Below, piece by piece: positions 1-8,821 of a stretch of 45,597 nucleotides of DNA. The stretch covers positions 1 through 45,597 of the forward strand of contig JAURHS010000012.1 in NCBI GenBank assembly GCA_030833205.1, given 5' to 3'. The notes under the pieces were generated by a model, which saw only the letters and a program-made list of their open reading frames with translations, was not told where the DNA came from and did no database searches. Source of the stretch: Prosthecobacter sp. (GTDB lineage Bacteria; Verrucomicrobiota; Verrucomicrobiia; Verrucomicrobiales; Verrucomicrobiaceae). The stretch's first letter is position 1. Each line of letters starts with the position of its first letter. The position numbers and the translations under genes are program-made.

Positions 1-201
1 CGCGCCAATGGCGGCATCGCCCATGCCGACATGCTTGAGATTGCCGAGAGGGCAGGCATGCGCCGCACGCTGGTGCAGATCGCCGAGGAGGCCGCCGCCC
101 TGATGGAACGCATCGTCAACCAAGTGCCGGTCTGGGCCAACGCCAGCCGCCGCCCCGATCCCGCCTGGGCTCAGCTCAGGAAGCGCTGGAATCTCTCCTG
201 A
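1..201 (+). CDS. C-terminal fragment, HipA-like kinase (tentative)
   Basis: The frame is open from the first base and ends at TGA 199-201, giving the last 66 residues of a protein that begins outside the window. The visible part is alpha-helical, with a D-M-L-E-I-A-E-R-A-G-M segment followed by an amphipathic helix. That pattern resembles the C-terminal helical bundle of HipA-type serine/threonine kinases, the toxin half of hipBA modules. No catalytic motif lies in the fragment, so the assignment rests on helix pattern only. It converges on the sulfatase gene with a 45-base gap. Coding status is fairly sure; the family is a guess. Confidence 0.4.
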   Translation, partial: RANGGIAHADMLEIAERAGMRRTLVQIAEEAAALMERIVNQVPVWANASRRPDPAWAQLRKRWNLS

Positions 202-246
202 GTTTTCGCGGCCTGGCAATCGCGGCGGCGCGCTCTGCCCGATGCC

Positions 247-1788
247 TCAAAGCTTGGCCTGGCGCAGAGCGGTTTGCAGCTCGCGCAGGGCCTCGGCGTG
301 GGCCGGATCATCAACGAGATTGCGGCTCTCTGTCGGGTCGGCCATGAGATCAAAGAGCGTGTGACCCGCGCGGCCTTCATCCCATTGGGTGTAGCGGTAG
401 CGTTCATTGCGCACGCTGGCGCCCATGATCGGTTTGGCTTTGGCGGCCTTGCCCTTGGTTGCCTTGGAAGGGTTGGCTTGTGCGGTTTTCGAGCCTTGAA
501 GTTGTCTGGGGTCGAACTTGGGCTGGGTGGTTCCCTGCGGCGCGCCGCGCAGCACTTGGGTGATGGCAGGCTTGGTCCAGGCGGCCTGCACATCTTCAAG
601 CAGTGGGCGCAGGCTCTTGCCGTCGCTGCCGCTGTCCGGCAAGGCGCAGAGGTCGGTGAGGGTGGCATGCAGGTCCACCAGCTCCACGGGTTTGAGGCAG
701 ACCTTGCCAGCCTGGCTTGAGCCGGGCACCGCGATGAGCAGGGGCACGCGCGCGCTGCGCTCCCAGAGGCTTTGCTTCTGCCACAGGCCGTGATCGCCAA
801 GATGGTAGCCGTGGTCGCTGTGGAAAACGACAATGGTCTTGTCGCGCAGGCCGAGTTGCTCAAGGGCGCCAAGCACTTCGCCGACCTGCTCGTCCATAAA
901 GCTGGTGCTGGCGTAGTAGGCCTGCAGGATTTCCCGGCGCATCGCGTCGGTGAGTTGGTCCTGTTCTTTTTTATAACTGGCGTAGGCCGCTGCGGGAATG
1001 CCCGGAGCGTCCTTCATCGGGCCTGCGGGCAGAGTGATTTGATCCAAAGGGTAGCGCTCGAAGAAGCGCTTGGGCGCCACATAGGGCGTGTGCGGGCGAT
1101 AAAATCCCACCGCCAAATAAAAAGGCTGTTGGCCATGTTGTTTGAGCCACTGCACGGCCTGCGCGGCACCGACGCTGTCGGTCTGCGGTTCATCGGAGGG
1201 GTCGGAAAACCAACTTAAGGTGCCGCCAAACTGCCCCGGGGTCAGGGTGTGGATTTGGTCCTCGATTTTTTTGTCGTGGCCAATCGGATTGAAGACCTGC
1301 TGCCATGAGGCCTCGTCGTCCAAGCCGCTGGTGCCAATCTGAGTGGGCACGCCGTAATGGTAGAGCTTGCCCACGCGTACGGCCTGCGCGCCAGCGCGCG
1401 AAAAACTCTGCGGCAGGCTCAGCACCTGCGGCAGCACGCTGCGAAAGTGGGTGGCGTTCTCATAGACCTTGGTGCTGCCCGGACGCATGCCGGTCATGAA
1501 GGAGGCGCGGCTGGGATTGCAAAGCGGGTATTGGCAGTAGGCTCGATCAAAGCGCACGCTGCGTGCCGCGAGTTTGTCAATGTGCGGAGACTGCACCAAC
1601 GGGTGACCGTAGCAGCTCAGGGCGCAATTGAGGTCATCGCTGACCAAATGCAGCACGCTGTACTTCGGGGCCGCAGGCGCTGCGGCAGCTCCAAGAACAG
1701 CAAGCGCCGCGGCCAGGCTGCAGCAGAGGCGGTGAAGAAAAATGCAGAAGTTCACAGGCGCTGGATAACGCCAGAAGCAGGCCGGCAT
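247..1788 (-). CDS. secreted sulfatase, iduronate-2-sulfatase type
   Basis: A 513-residue formylglycine-dependent sulfatase, expected to hydrolyse sulfate esters on polysaccharides outside the cytoplasm. An N-terminal hydrophobic segment (about residues 12-40, ending A-A-P-A-A-P) looks like a signal peptide. The metal-binding start (L-V-S-D-D-L-N) is followed by the signature C-N-P-S-R, whose Cys becomes formylglycine, and later by G-F-Y-R-P-H-T-P-Y and H-S-D-H-G-Y-H-L-G, both typical of iduronate-sulfatase-like enzymes in PVC bacteria. Length fits the family. It stands alone on the minus strand. No true sulfatase-maturing enzyme is nearby: the SUMF1 domain at 13703-15703 lacks the expected Cys residues. 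Substrate cannot be read from the sequence. Confidence 0.93.
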   Translation of the reverse strand: MPACFWRYPAPVNFCIFLHRLCCSLAAALAVLGAAAAPAAPKYSVLHLVSDDLNCALSCYGHPLVQSPHIDKLAARSVRFDRAYCQYPLCNPSRASFMTGMRPGSTKVYENATHFRSVLPQVLSLPQSFSRAGAQAVRVGKLYHYGVPTQIGTSGLDDEASWQQVFNPIGHDKKIEDQIHTLTPGQFGGTLSWFSDPSDEPQTDSVGAAQAVQWLKQHGQQPFYLAVGFYRPHTPYVAPKRFFERYPLDQITLPAGPMKDAPGIPAAAYASYKKEQDQLTDAMRREILQAYYASTSFMDEQVGEVLGALEQLGLRDKTIVVFHSDHGYHLGDHGLWQKQSLWERSARVPLLIAVPGSSQAGKVCLKPVELVDLHATLTDLCALPDSGSDGKSLRPLLEDVQAAWTKPAITQVLRGAPQGTTQPKFDPRQLQGSKTAQANPSKATKGKAAKAKPIMGASVRNERYRYTQWDEGRAGHTLFDLMADPTESRNLVDDPAHAEALRELQTALRQAKL

Positions 1789-1849
1789 TGCAAGCCTTCT
1801 GCCGTGGAGGCCGGAAGGCGGCCCCGAAGCCTGAGCGCCAGGCTGAGGC

Positions 1850-2677
1850 TCAACGAATCAGGCCGAGCGCTTTTTTGACCGAGGCGCCCTCATGCACCAT
1901 CGCCATCAAGGCGCGGGTGATGCCCTTGGGTTTGGGGTGCTGGATGACATTGCGGCCATAGACGATGCCGGCAGCACCCTGCTTGAGCAGGCCCTGAGTG
2001 CGCTCAAGGATTTCGCGATCACTGACGCGGCCACCGCCACGCACCAGCACGGGGATGCCGGCGGCAGTCTCCACCACCTTGTGATACTGGCTGATGTCGT
2101 CGGTGGGGTCGGCCTTGATGATGTCGGCCCCCAGTTCAACGGCCTGCCGCACCAGGTGCATGATGGCGGTGATGTCGCCATTGACGCCGTAGCCACCGCC
2201 GTCCTTGGCCGCAAAGACCAGCGGCTCCACCATCATGGGCATGCCGTAGTAATCAGCCTGGGGTTTGAGGCGAAGAATGTTGTCCACGCACTGCTCGTGC
2301 ACCTCTGGGGCGCCGGGGATCTGGAACAGATTGACGCAGACGCAGGCGGCGTCAACGCGCACGGCCTGCAGCATGGTTTCCTCGATCATGAGGGAGAAGC
2401 GACTCTGGGGCAGTTCGCGGCCGTAGATGTTGGCCACATCGGTGCGCAGCACCAGGCTGGGCTTTTGGCGGCCAGGCAGTTCCTGCAAGTGACGGGCCTG
2501 CCCAAGGGTCAATTGAATGGCGTCCGGACCTGCTTCCACCAGCGTTTTGACCACTTTGCGCATGTCCTCAATGCCCTGCAGGAATCCGGGCTGGTTGAAA
2601 AAACCGTGGTCGACGGCGACATCAAAGCAGCGACCGGAGCGGGCATTAAACAGGCGGTTGAGACGGTAGGATTTCAT
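1850..2677 (-). CDS. class I aldolase, DhnA/LsrF family
   Basis: A 275-residue TIM-barrel aldolase of the DeoC/LacD/FbaB group that includes archaeal-type fructose-bisphosphate aldolase and LsrF thiolase. The N-terminal D-V-A-V-D-H-G strand, the Schiff-base lysine (K188 in A-D-I-I-K-A-D-P-T) and the phosphate-binding loop V-R-G-G-G-R (212-217) are all present. The frame stays open upstream to 3355, but that part lies antisense to clpP. I chose the ATG at 2677 because the protein then begins M-K-S-Y-R-L-N-R-L-F, right before conserved barrel sequence. It is transcribed divergently from clpP across 147 bases. Sugar-phosphate aldolase activity is likely; fructose-1,6-bisphosphate as substrate is inference. 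Confidence 0.88.
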   Translation of the reverse strand: MKSYRLNRLFNARSGRCFDVAVDHGFFNQPGFLQGIEDMRKVVKTLVEAGPDAIQLTLGQARHLQELPGRQKPSLVLRTDVANIYGRELPQSRFSLMIEETMLQAVRVDAACVCVNLFQIPGAPEVHEQCVDNILRLKPQADYYGMPMMVEPLVFAAKDGGGYGVNGDITAIMHLVRQAVELGADIIKADPTDDISQYHKVVETAAGIPVLVRGGGRVSDREILERTQGLLKQGAAGIVYGRNVIQHPKPKGITRALMAMVHEGASVKKALGLIR

Positions 2678-2824
2678 GGGCAGGGCTGTCACTAAGCCCC
2701 TGCGTCCAAGCTGCGCAAGGGTTTTGCGAATCGCCAGCAGGCGGGTACCTCGTGCCCAACCCTGCCGCCGCAGGTCCGGGCTGCGGCTTGAGCTACCCTT
2801 TGACAAGCGCCCTGGGCGCGGTTC
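2678..2824. promoter_or_regulatory. divergent intergenic region, aldolase/clpP
   Basis: 147 bases between two divergent starts must hold both promoters. On the plus strand a TTGACA hexamer sits about 25 bases before the clpP ATG, and a GCTAC motif lies about 30 bases before it. Neither has a convincing partner at 17-base spacing. No strong hairpin or operator is obvious. Confidence 0.3.
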
Positions 2825-3490
2825 ATGTCCGGGGTCATGATCGCCCCTTCCTCTTCTTCGTTGTCGCCGGAGCTTGTGCCCAGCAACTTCATTGTGCCCA
2901 CGGTCATCGAGGCGGAGGGCCGTGTGGAGCGCGCCTACGACATCTACTCGCGCCTGCTGAAGGACCGCATCATTTTCCTGGGCACCGATGTGAACGATCA
3001 GGTGGCCAATGTGATCATTGCCCAGTTCCTGTTCCTGCAGATGCAGGACCCCAAGAAGGACATTCACTTCTACATCAACAGCCCGGGCGGATCGGTCACC
3101 GCAGGTCTGGCGATCTACGACACGATGCAGTTTGTGACCTGTGATGTGAATACCTACTGCATCGGCATCTGCGCCAGCATGGGCGCGGTGCTTCTCTCTG
3201 CCGGCACCAAGGGCAAGCGCTACGCCCTGCCCAACAGCGACATCATGATCCACCAGGTTTCCGGCGGCGCCCGCGGCACGGCCAGCGATGTGGAGCGCAC
3301 TGTGGACTTCATGTACAAGCTCAAGCGCCGGCTCAATCGCATCTTGGCCCATCATTGCGACAAGACCCCCGAGATCATCGAGAAGGACGCCGACCGCGAC
3401 AATTACATGACCGCTGAGGAAGCCTGCGCCTATGGCTTGGTGGACAAGGTGCTGAAAAGCAGCCGCGAAGCCAAGCCCGAGCAGGCCTGA
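2825..3490 (+). CDS. clpP: ATP-dependent Clp protease proteolytic subunit
   Basis: ClpP (221 residues) forms the barrel-shaped serine peptidase that degrades proteins unfolded by ClpX or ClpA. The catalytic triad is complete: Ser118 in G-I-C-A-S-M-G-A, His143 in I-M-I-H-Q, and Asp192 in D-R-D-N-Y-M. The N-S-P-G-G-S oxyanion/substrate segment is at 85-90. The N-terminus is about 20-25 residues longer than the mature E. coli enzyme, consistent with a processed propeptide. ATG 2825 or ATG 2837 could be the start. clpX does not follow; the next gene is convergent, so clpP is a single-gene unit here. Confidence 0.97.
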   Translation: MSGVMIAPSSSSLSPELVPSNFIVPTVIEAEGRVERAYDIYSRLLKDRIIFLGTDVNDQVANVIIAQFLFLQMQDPKKDIHFYINSPGGSVTAGLAIYDTMQFVTCDVNTYCIGICASMGAVLLSAGTKGKRYALPNSDIMIHQVSGGARGTASDVERTVDFMYKLKRRLNRILAHHCDKTPEIIEKDADRDNYMTAEEACAYGLVDKVLKSSREAKPEQA

Positions 3491-3520
3491 GGCCAGAGTG
3501 CCTGACCTTGCCCGGGACGA

Positions 3521-4132
3521 TCAACTCTTGCGCCACTGACGGCCGGAGGAAGGCTCGTCATTGCCGCCGTCCTCGTCATCATCGGCGTCCTCCTCGTCGC
3601 CATCGCCCCCCTCGCTTTCCTCTTCAGCGTCGTCCTCGTCTGCATCGCCTTCGAAGGCTTGCTGAGCGGCCTCGTCCTGAGGGGTTGAGGCGCTGTGTTT
3701 TTCCACCTCAGCCAGAGTGGCGCTCATGTCCTCGACACTGTCCCAGACGGCGCGGGCCACAAAGATGGGGGCTGCCTGCTGCATGGCCATGGCGATGCTG
3801 TCGCTGGGCCGGGCATCAAGCTCTACCACCTTGCGGCTGTGGAGTTGGTTCTCTGCCGATAAAATCAGGCGGGCATGAAACACGCTGCCCTCGACCTCAT
3901 TGATCACCACGCGCTCGACGCGTGCGCCAAAGGCCATCAGCACCGAGGCCATGAGGTCATGGGTCAGCGGTCGCTGCTTGGTGGCATTGCACATGAAGCC
4001 AGAGATGGCCGCACCCACGGATTCGTCAATGTAGATGACAAAGACCTTTTCCTCGTTGCCCAGAAACACCGCGTGACTGCCCTCCAGGGGCAGCACGGCG
4101 CGCACCTGCACTTCGATGACATCACGGTTCAT
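3521..4132 (-). CDS. bifunctional nuclease (DUF151/BFN) family protein
   Basis: A 203-residue protein. Residues 1-145 form a DUF151 domain with T-K-Q-R-P-L-T-H-D-L-M (51-61) and the hallmark D-A-R-P-S-D-S-I-A (106-114). Family members have been described with DNase/RNase activity, but the physiological role in most bacteria is unsettled. The C-terminus (about 160-195) is an extreme Asp/Glu/Gly run ending in a basic R-Q-W-R-K-S tip, probably disordered. It lies 23 bases downstream of lysA on the same strand, so the two are likely co-transcribed. Confidence 0.9.
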   Translation of the reverse strand: MNRDVIEVQVRAVLPLEGSHAVFLGNEEKVFVIYIDESVGAAISGFMCNATKQRPLTHDLMASVLMAFGARVERVVINEVEGSVFHARLILSAENQLHSRKVVELDARPSDSIAMAMQQAAPIFVARAVWDSVEDMSATLAEVEKHSASTPQDEAAQQAFEGDADEDDAEEESEGGDGDEEDADDDEDGGNDEPSSGRQWRKS

Positions 4133-4155
4133 GGGGGCGGCTTGGGAAGAGGGCC

Positions 4156-5445
4156 TCAGGCCAGGCTTTCGCCGCGCAGCACATCCTCAAGACTCTGGCG
4201 CTGGCGCACCACGCTGGCCTTGTTGCCATCCACCAGCACCTCGGCGGGCAGCGGGCGGGTGTTGTAGTTGCTGGCCATGCTGAAGCCGTAGGCACCGGCG
4301 CTGAGTACGGCGAGGAAGTCACCGGCCTTGACGGGAGGCAGGGCGCGATCCTGCGCGAGGTAATCGCCGGTCTCGCAAATCGGGCCGACCACATCGCAGG
4401 GGCGGGTGGCCTCATGGCTTTGCGCCAGAGGCACAATCTGATGCCAGCCCTCATAGAGCGTGGGACGAATCAGGTCGTTCATGCCGGCATCGACGATGCA
4501 GAAAGTCTTGGCCTTGCCGCTCTTTTCGTAAAGCACCTCGGTGATCAGCGCGCCGGCGTTGCCCACCATGAAACGGCCTGGCTCGCAGAGGATGCGCAAG
4601 CCCAGGGGCTTGAGCAGGGGCACCACGGCATCGGCATAAGCCTGCAGGGTCAACGGATGCTGCGCGGCGGCATTGGCTTCCCACCAGGCCGCATCCGCGC
4701 TGTCGAGGCACTGGCGATAGTTGATGCCAACACCGCCGCCAATGCTGAAGAACTCCAATTGATGACGGGCGTGCAGCGCCGCCACCAGGGGCGCCACCTT
4801 GCGCACCGCCTCGACAAAGGGCTCCACGCTGGTCAACTGCGAGCCAATGTGCATCTGCACGCCGCGAATCCTGAGGTTTGGCAGCGTGGCGATGTGGGCG
4901 TAGAGCGCTTCGATCTGCTCGAAGTCCACACCAAATTTGTTCTCCGATTTGCCGGTGGTGATCTTGGCGTGGGTCTTGGCGTCCACATTGGGATTGACGC
5001 GCACGGCCACCGGGGCGCGCAGGCCGAGGCTGCCGGCCACCTCATTGATGCGCTCAAGCTCGGCGGCGCTCTCGGCGTTGATGCAGTAGATGCCCTGCTC
5101 GAGCGCGTAGCGGATTTCTGCGGCAGTTTTGCCCACGCCGGCAAAGGTGCAGCGCCCAGGATCGCCACCGGCGCGGATGACGCGGAAGAGCTCGCCCGCG
5201 GAGACGATGTCAAAGCCGCTGCCCAGCTTGGCCAGGGTGCCCAGCACCGCGAGATTGCTGTTGGCCTTCACCGCGTAGCAGATGAGGTGGTCAAGCGGCG
5301 CCAACGCCTGATCCAAGCGGGTGAAGTGGTCCACCAGCGTGGCCTTGGAGTAAACATACAGCGGCGTGCCGTGTTCCTTGGCCAAAGCCTGCAGGGACAC
5401 ATCTTCACAGAGCAAATTGCCTTGGTGATAATGGAAGGAATGCAT
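4156..5445 (-). CDS. lysA: diaminopimelate decarboxylase
   Basis: A PLP enzyme of fold type III that decarboxylates meso-diaminopimelate to L-lysine, the last lysine step. At 429 residues it matches family length. The PLP lysine is K60 in Y-A-V-K-A-N-S-N; H-I-G-S-Q is at 199-203, the phosphate-binding S-I-G-G-G-V-G at 234-240, C-E-P-G-R at 287-291, and the second-subunit active-site C-E-T-G-D at 357-361. Together these distinguish it from ornithine and arginine decarboxylases. A segment at about 245-265 (Trp/Ala-rich) looks slightly longer than in E. coli LysA. It is followed by the DUF151 gene and is divergent from the ABC exporter operon. Confidence 0.96.
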   Translation of the reverse strand: MHSFHYHQGNLLCEDVSLQALAKEHGTPLYVYSKATLVDHFTRLDQALAPLDHLICYAVKANSNLAVLGTLAKLGSGFDIVSAGELFRVIRAGGDPGRCTFAGVGKTAAEIRYALEQGIYCINAESAAELERINEVAGSLGLRAPVAVRVNPNVDAKTHAKITTGKSENKFGVDFEQIEALYAHIATLPNLRIRGVQMHIGSQLTSVEPFVEAVRKVAPLVAALHARHQLEFFSIGGGVGINYRQCLDSADAAWWEANAAAQHPLTLQAYADAVVPLLKPLGLRILCEPGRFMVGNAGALITEVLYEKSGKAKTFCIVDAGMNDLIRPTLYEGWHQIVPLAQSHEATRPCDVVGPICETGDYLAQDRALPPVKAGDFLAVLSAGAYGFSMASNYNTRPLPAEVLVDGNKASVVRQRQSLEDVLRGESLA

Positions 5446-5531
5446 GGTGCGGCCCCCTTGGTAAACGGGAGGCGGGCTGCGCGCAAGCCCGCCGATGGGC
5501 CCATGTTACCCCGCGCCGCCCCAGAGGGCGT

Positions 5532-5563
5532 TTGCAAAAGCGCCTGGGGCGGGCCAAGCTACG
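5532..5563 (+). promoter_or_regulatory. candidate promoter, ABC exporter operon
   Basis: A TTGCAA (-35-like, 5532-5537) and an AAGCTA (-10-like, 5556-5561) are separated by 18 bases. The -10-like element ends only nine bases before ATG 5571, which would make the transcript leaderless or nearly so, and no Shine-Dalgarno sequence precedes the ATG. This is motif reading only. Confidence 0.35.
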
Positions 5564-5570
5564 CGCCCCC

Positions 5571-6359
5571 ATGCCATCCTCCGCATCCAGCGACCCCCGC
5601 GAGGTCATCCTGCAGGCTCATCACCTGACCCGGGAGTTTGATGGTGTGCGCGCGCTGGATGATTTCTGCTTTGAGTTGCGCCGCGGGGAGGTGCTTGGCC
5701 TGCTGGGCGCCAATGGTGCCGGCAAGACCACGGCGATGAATTGCCTGCTGGGCCTGACCCTGCCCACCTCGGGCAGCGTGTCGGCCTTCGGGCTGGATTT
5801 GCAACGCCACCGCATCGAGATCCTCAAGCGCGCCAACTTCTGCTCGGCCTACACGGCCCTGCCGGGCAATTTGTTGGTGCGCCAAAACCTGACCGTCTTT
5901 GCCCGCATCTACGGCGTGCCCGATGCCAACGCCCGCATCGCCGAGCTGATGGAACTCTTGGAGATCCCGCATCTGGCCGGAAGGGTCACCGGCCAGCTTT
6001 CCGCTGGTGAGTCCACCCGCGTCAATCTGGTCAAGGCCCTGCTCAACCGCCCGGAGCTGCTCATGCTCGATGAGCCCACCGCCTCGCTGGACCCCGACAT
6101 CGCCGACAAGGTGCGCAAGGTGGTGCGCCGCGTGCAGCGCGAGAACCAACTCGGCATTCTCTACACCTCGCACAACATGCGCGACATCGAGGAAGTCTGC
6201 GACCGTGTGATCTTCCTGCATCGCGGGCGCGTGGTCTGCGAGGGCACCCCCACCGATCTGCTGGCGCGCAGTTCCAGCCAGTCGCTGGAGGATGTCTTCA
6301 TCAAGATTGCCCGCGACGGCGAAATCCTTCAAGAGCCCCCCACCCCGCCCTCCGCATGA
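5571..6359 (+). CDS. ABC-2 exporter ATP-binding protein
   Basis: The 262-residue ATPase subunit of an ABC-2 type exporter. It has Walker A G-A-N-G-A-G-K-T-T, an atypical signature loop L-S-A-G-E-S-T in place of L-S-G-G-Q, Walker B L-L-M-L-D-E-P-T followed by A-S-L-D-P, and the switch histidine in Y-T-S-H-N-M. The frame extends upstream to 5532, but ATG 5571 gives a normal N-terminus (M-P-S-S-A-S-S-D-P-R-E-V). Its stop overlaps the permease start (ATGA, 6356-6359), so the two are translationally coupled. The cargo is unknown; related pairs export polysaccharides, drugs or lipids. Confidence 0.93.
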   Translation: MPSSASSDPREVILQAHHLTREFDGVRALDDFCFELRRGEVLGLLGANGAGKTTAMNCLLGLTLPTSGSVSAFGLDLQRHRIEILKRANFCSAYTALPGNLLVRQNLTVFARIYGVPDANARIAELMELLEIPHLAGRVTGQLSAGESTRVNLVKALLNRPELLMLDEPTASLDPDIADKVRKVVRRVQRENQLGILYTSHNMRDIEEVCDRVIFLHRGRVVCEGTPTDLLARSSSQSLEDVFIKIARDGEILQEPPTPPSA

Positions 6360-7153
6360 ATTTCCGTGTCATCTTCGCGCTGGTGCTGCGCTACCTCTAT
6401 CTCTACACCCGCACGCCCATGCGCATGGTCGAGCTGGTGTTCTGGCCGGTCGTCGATCTGGTGGTCTGGGGCAATGTCACCGTCTTCATCCAGAAAAACA
6501 GCAACCCGGACTTCGGTCACTTCATTCTCTTCATGCTCGGCGGCATGATTCTGTGGGACATCATGTTCCGCGCCCAGCAGGGTGTGGCGATCTCCTTTCT
6601 TGAGGATGTCTGGACGCGCAACCTGCTCAATGTGTTTGTCGCGCCCGTGCGCACCAGTGAGTATGTCGGCGCCACCTTCATCGTGGGCCTGCTGCGCATT
6701 GCCGTCACCGCCGTGGTGCTGGGCCTGATTTCCTGGGTGGGCTATGCCTTCAACATCTTCTCGCTTGGAGGCTGGTTGCTGCCCTTCTTCCTCAACTTGC
6801 TGGCCTTTGGCTGGGCCCTGGGCCTGCTGTCCACCGGCCTGATCCTGCGCTACGGCCAGGCCGCAGAATCCCTGGCCTGGGCCATTCCCTTCTTTTTCCA
6901 ACCGGTGGTGGCGGTGTTCTACCGCGTCGAGGACATGCCGGCCTGGTCGCAGCCCATTGCTTGGTGCCTGCCGCCGACTTACATCTTTGAAGGCATGCGC
7001 CAAGTGATGCAAAGCGGCCAGATGCGCTGGGATTACCTGGCTTGGGCCGCCGGCCTCAATGTGCTTTGCCTGGCCGGTGCAGGAGCGCTCTTTGGCTGGA
7101 TCCTGCAGCAGACCCGCCGTCGCGGTTTGCTCACCAAGTTCGCCACCCAGTAA
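6356..7153 (+). CDS. ABC-2 type exporter permease
   Basis: A 265-residue inner-membrane protein with about six hydrophobic spans, including residues near 20-45, 60-80, 105-135, 140-165, 170-190 and 235-255. Length and topology are those of ABC-2 permeases of the NodJ/drug-exporter type. It starts inside the stop codon of the ATPase gene and presumably forms a dimer with it. Nothing in the neighbourhood identifies the exported substrate. The downstream propeller gene begins 50 bases later and may or may not be in the same transcript. Confidence 0.92.
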   Translation: MNFRVIFALVLRYLYLYTRTPMRMVELVFWPVVDLVVWGNVTVFIQKNSNPDFGHFILFMLGGMILWDIMFRAQQGVAISFLEDVWTRNLLNVFVAPVRTSEYVGATFIVGLLRIAVTAVVLGLISWVGYAFNIFSLGGWLLPFFLNLLAFGWALGLLSTGLILRYGQAAESLAWAIPFFFQPVVAVFYRVEDMPAWSQPIAWCLPPTYIFEGMRQVMQSGQMRWDYLAWAAGLNVLCLAGAGALFGWILQQTRRRGLLTKFATQ

Positions 7154-7203
7154 CCAGGGCCCTGCAAGGCCTCCCGAGTCAACCGCGTTGCAAGCCCATC
7201 GTC

Positions 7204-8769
7204 ATGGCCCACATCCTGCCCACCTCCCTTGCCCTCACCCTTGGTCTCTGTGCCAGTGTCCTGCATGCCGATTGGCCACAATGGCGCGGCCCGGCCCGCG
7301 ATGGGGTCAGCAGTGACACCACGCCCATCGAAGGCAAGTTGCCCGCCGGCGGCCTGCGCAAGGTCTGGGAAAGCGAGTTCATTCCCAGCGACCATTACGG
7401 CGGCCATGGCAGCCCCGTGGTGAGCGCCAATCAGGTGATCCTCTCGGTGGTCTGGCATGAGCGCGTTGAGTCGCCACAGCGCGAAATTGACAGCGAGGTG
7501 ATGCAACAACTCAACTACCGTGGCACCACCCCGGAGCTACGCGCCAAACTCGAGCAGACCCGCGCCAATCTGCCCAAGCTGCGCGGTGCAAAATTCGATG
7601 AGTGGATCCTGCAATGGCGCAAGGACAACCTCACGCCCAAGGAGGATGTGAGCTTGGGCAAATGGGTGGAGTCGCGCTTCAAGGCCGGTGCCACCGCCCT
7701 GCCGCTGGAGGAATTGGCCAAGGTGGCGGCGCGCGAAAACAAGCCCTTTGAGAGCCCGCAGGCCCTGCAGGCCTGGATGGAAGCGGAGAAATTCTCGGCC
7801 CCAGTGCGCGAGAAACTGGTCAGCGCCATCCCCAACACCATCAAGCAGGCCAGCGATGTGGTGCTCTGCCTGCGCGCCGATGACGGCAAGACCCAGTGGC
7901 GCTTCAAGGCGCCGGGCAAGCCCAGTGGCCGCAGTTCAAGCAGCACCGCCGCCGTGCTTGATGGACGCATCTATGCCGCCTTGAGCACGCATCTGTATTG
8001 CCTCAAACAGGAGGACGGCAGTCTGATCTGGAAGGCGCCCCTGCCAAGTGCGGGGCCCGCGGCCTCTCCCCTGGTGGTGGAGAACAAGGTGATCCTCAGC
8101 GCCGGCCAGCTCTGCGCCTGGGATGCCGCCACGGGCAGGCTCCTGTGGCAGCAGGCCAAGGCCCGTGGCAACACCGGCTCGCCTACTTGGTGGCAGCCCA
8201 AACCGGATCAAGGCCTATTGGTTGCCGTGGGCAGCTCACAGCTCTATGGCATCAAGCCCGACAACGGCGAAATTCTCTGGGAGATTCCCGGCGGCGGACA
8301 AAGCAGCCCCGTGGCCCAGGACCAATGGCTGGTGACCTACAGCGGCACACAGGATGTCGGCCTGCGCGCCTATCAGTGGCAGGACAAGGGCGCGCCCAAG
8401 GCGGCCTGGTCGCACTTCTGGGTGACCATGCGCTACAGCGGCAGCCCCATCCTCCACGAGGGCCATGTTTACCTGATGTGCGGTGGCAAGCACCAGTGCG
8501 TGGAGCTGCAAAGCGGCAAGGTGCGCTGGCTGGAAAACGAGGTGCAAAGCACCATCACCTCCCCGCTGCTGGCCGATGGCAAACTCATGGTTTACGAAAA
8601 CAACGGCAGCCATCTGCGCATGGTCAGCGCCAAACCCGAAGGCTATGAACTGCTCGGCCGCGGCAAGATCGAGGCCATGGGCTGCACCTCACCCGCCCTG
8701 AGCAACGGCCGCCTGATGGTGCGCCAACGCGACAAACTCGTCTGCTTTGATCTGCGCCCGCAGCAGTAG
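7204..8769 (+). CDS. secreted PQQ-like beta-propeller protein
   Basis: A 521-residue exported protein. ATG 7204 is the chosen start: it gives a signal peptide (about residues 1-20) and then A-D-W-P-Q-W-R-G-P, the W-x-x-W-R-G-P opening common in PVC propeller proteins. Propeller blades show repeats such as D-G-K-T-Q-W-R-F, D-G-S-L-I-W-K-A, T-G-R-L-L-W-Q-Q, N-G-E-I-L-W-E-I and S-G-K-V-R-W-L-E. A helical insert of about 120 residues (roughly 95-210) interrupts the first blades. No PQQ-dehydrogenase catalytic motif was recognised, so a structural or binding role is as likely as redox chemistry. The oxidoreductase gene follows after 52 bases. Confidence 0.85.
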   Translation: MAHILPTSLALTLGLCASVLHADWPQWRGPARDGVSSDTTPIEGKLPAGGLRKVWESEFIPSDHYGGHGSPVVSANQVILSVVWHERVESPQREIDSEVMQQLNYRGTTPELRAKLEQTRANLPKLRGAKFDEWILQWRKDNLTPKEDVSLGKWVESRFKAGATALPLEELAKVAARENKPFESPQALQAWMEAEKFSAPVREKLVSAIPNTIKQASDVVLCLRADDGKTQWRFKAPGKPSGRSSSSTAAVLDGRIYAALSTHLYCLKQEDGSLIWKAPLPSAGPAASPLVVENKVILSAGQLCAWDAATGRLLWQQAKARGNTGSPTWWQPKPDQGLLVAVGSSQLYGIKPDNGEILWEIPGGGQSSPVAQDQWLVTYSGTQDVGLRAYQWQDKGAPKAAWSHFWVTMRYSGSPILHEGHVYLMCGGKHQCVELQSGKVRWLENEVQSTITSPLLADGKLMVYENNGSHLRMVSAKPEGYELLGRGKIEAMGCTSPALSNGRLMVRQRDKLVCFDLRPQQ

Positions 8770-8821
8770 GCCAAGCCCCATCCCTCCCTCACCTGGCCCT
8801 CGCGCCAAGCCCCGCCCTGTC

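Noticed and set aside
1892..2695. 267-codon plus-strand frame opposite the aldolase
   Set aside because: The aldolase motifs are unambiguous; this is a high-GC antisense shadow.
2678..3355. Minus-strand extension of the aldolase opposite clpP
   Set aside because: Entirely antisense to the conserved clpP coding sequence.
4414..5628. 404-codon plus-strand frame opposite lysA
   Set aside because: His/Ala/Gly-rich translation without domains; lysA is certain.
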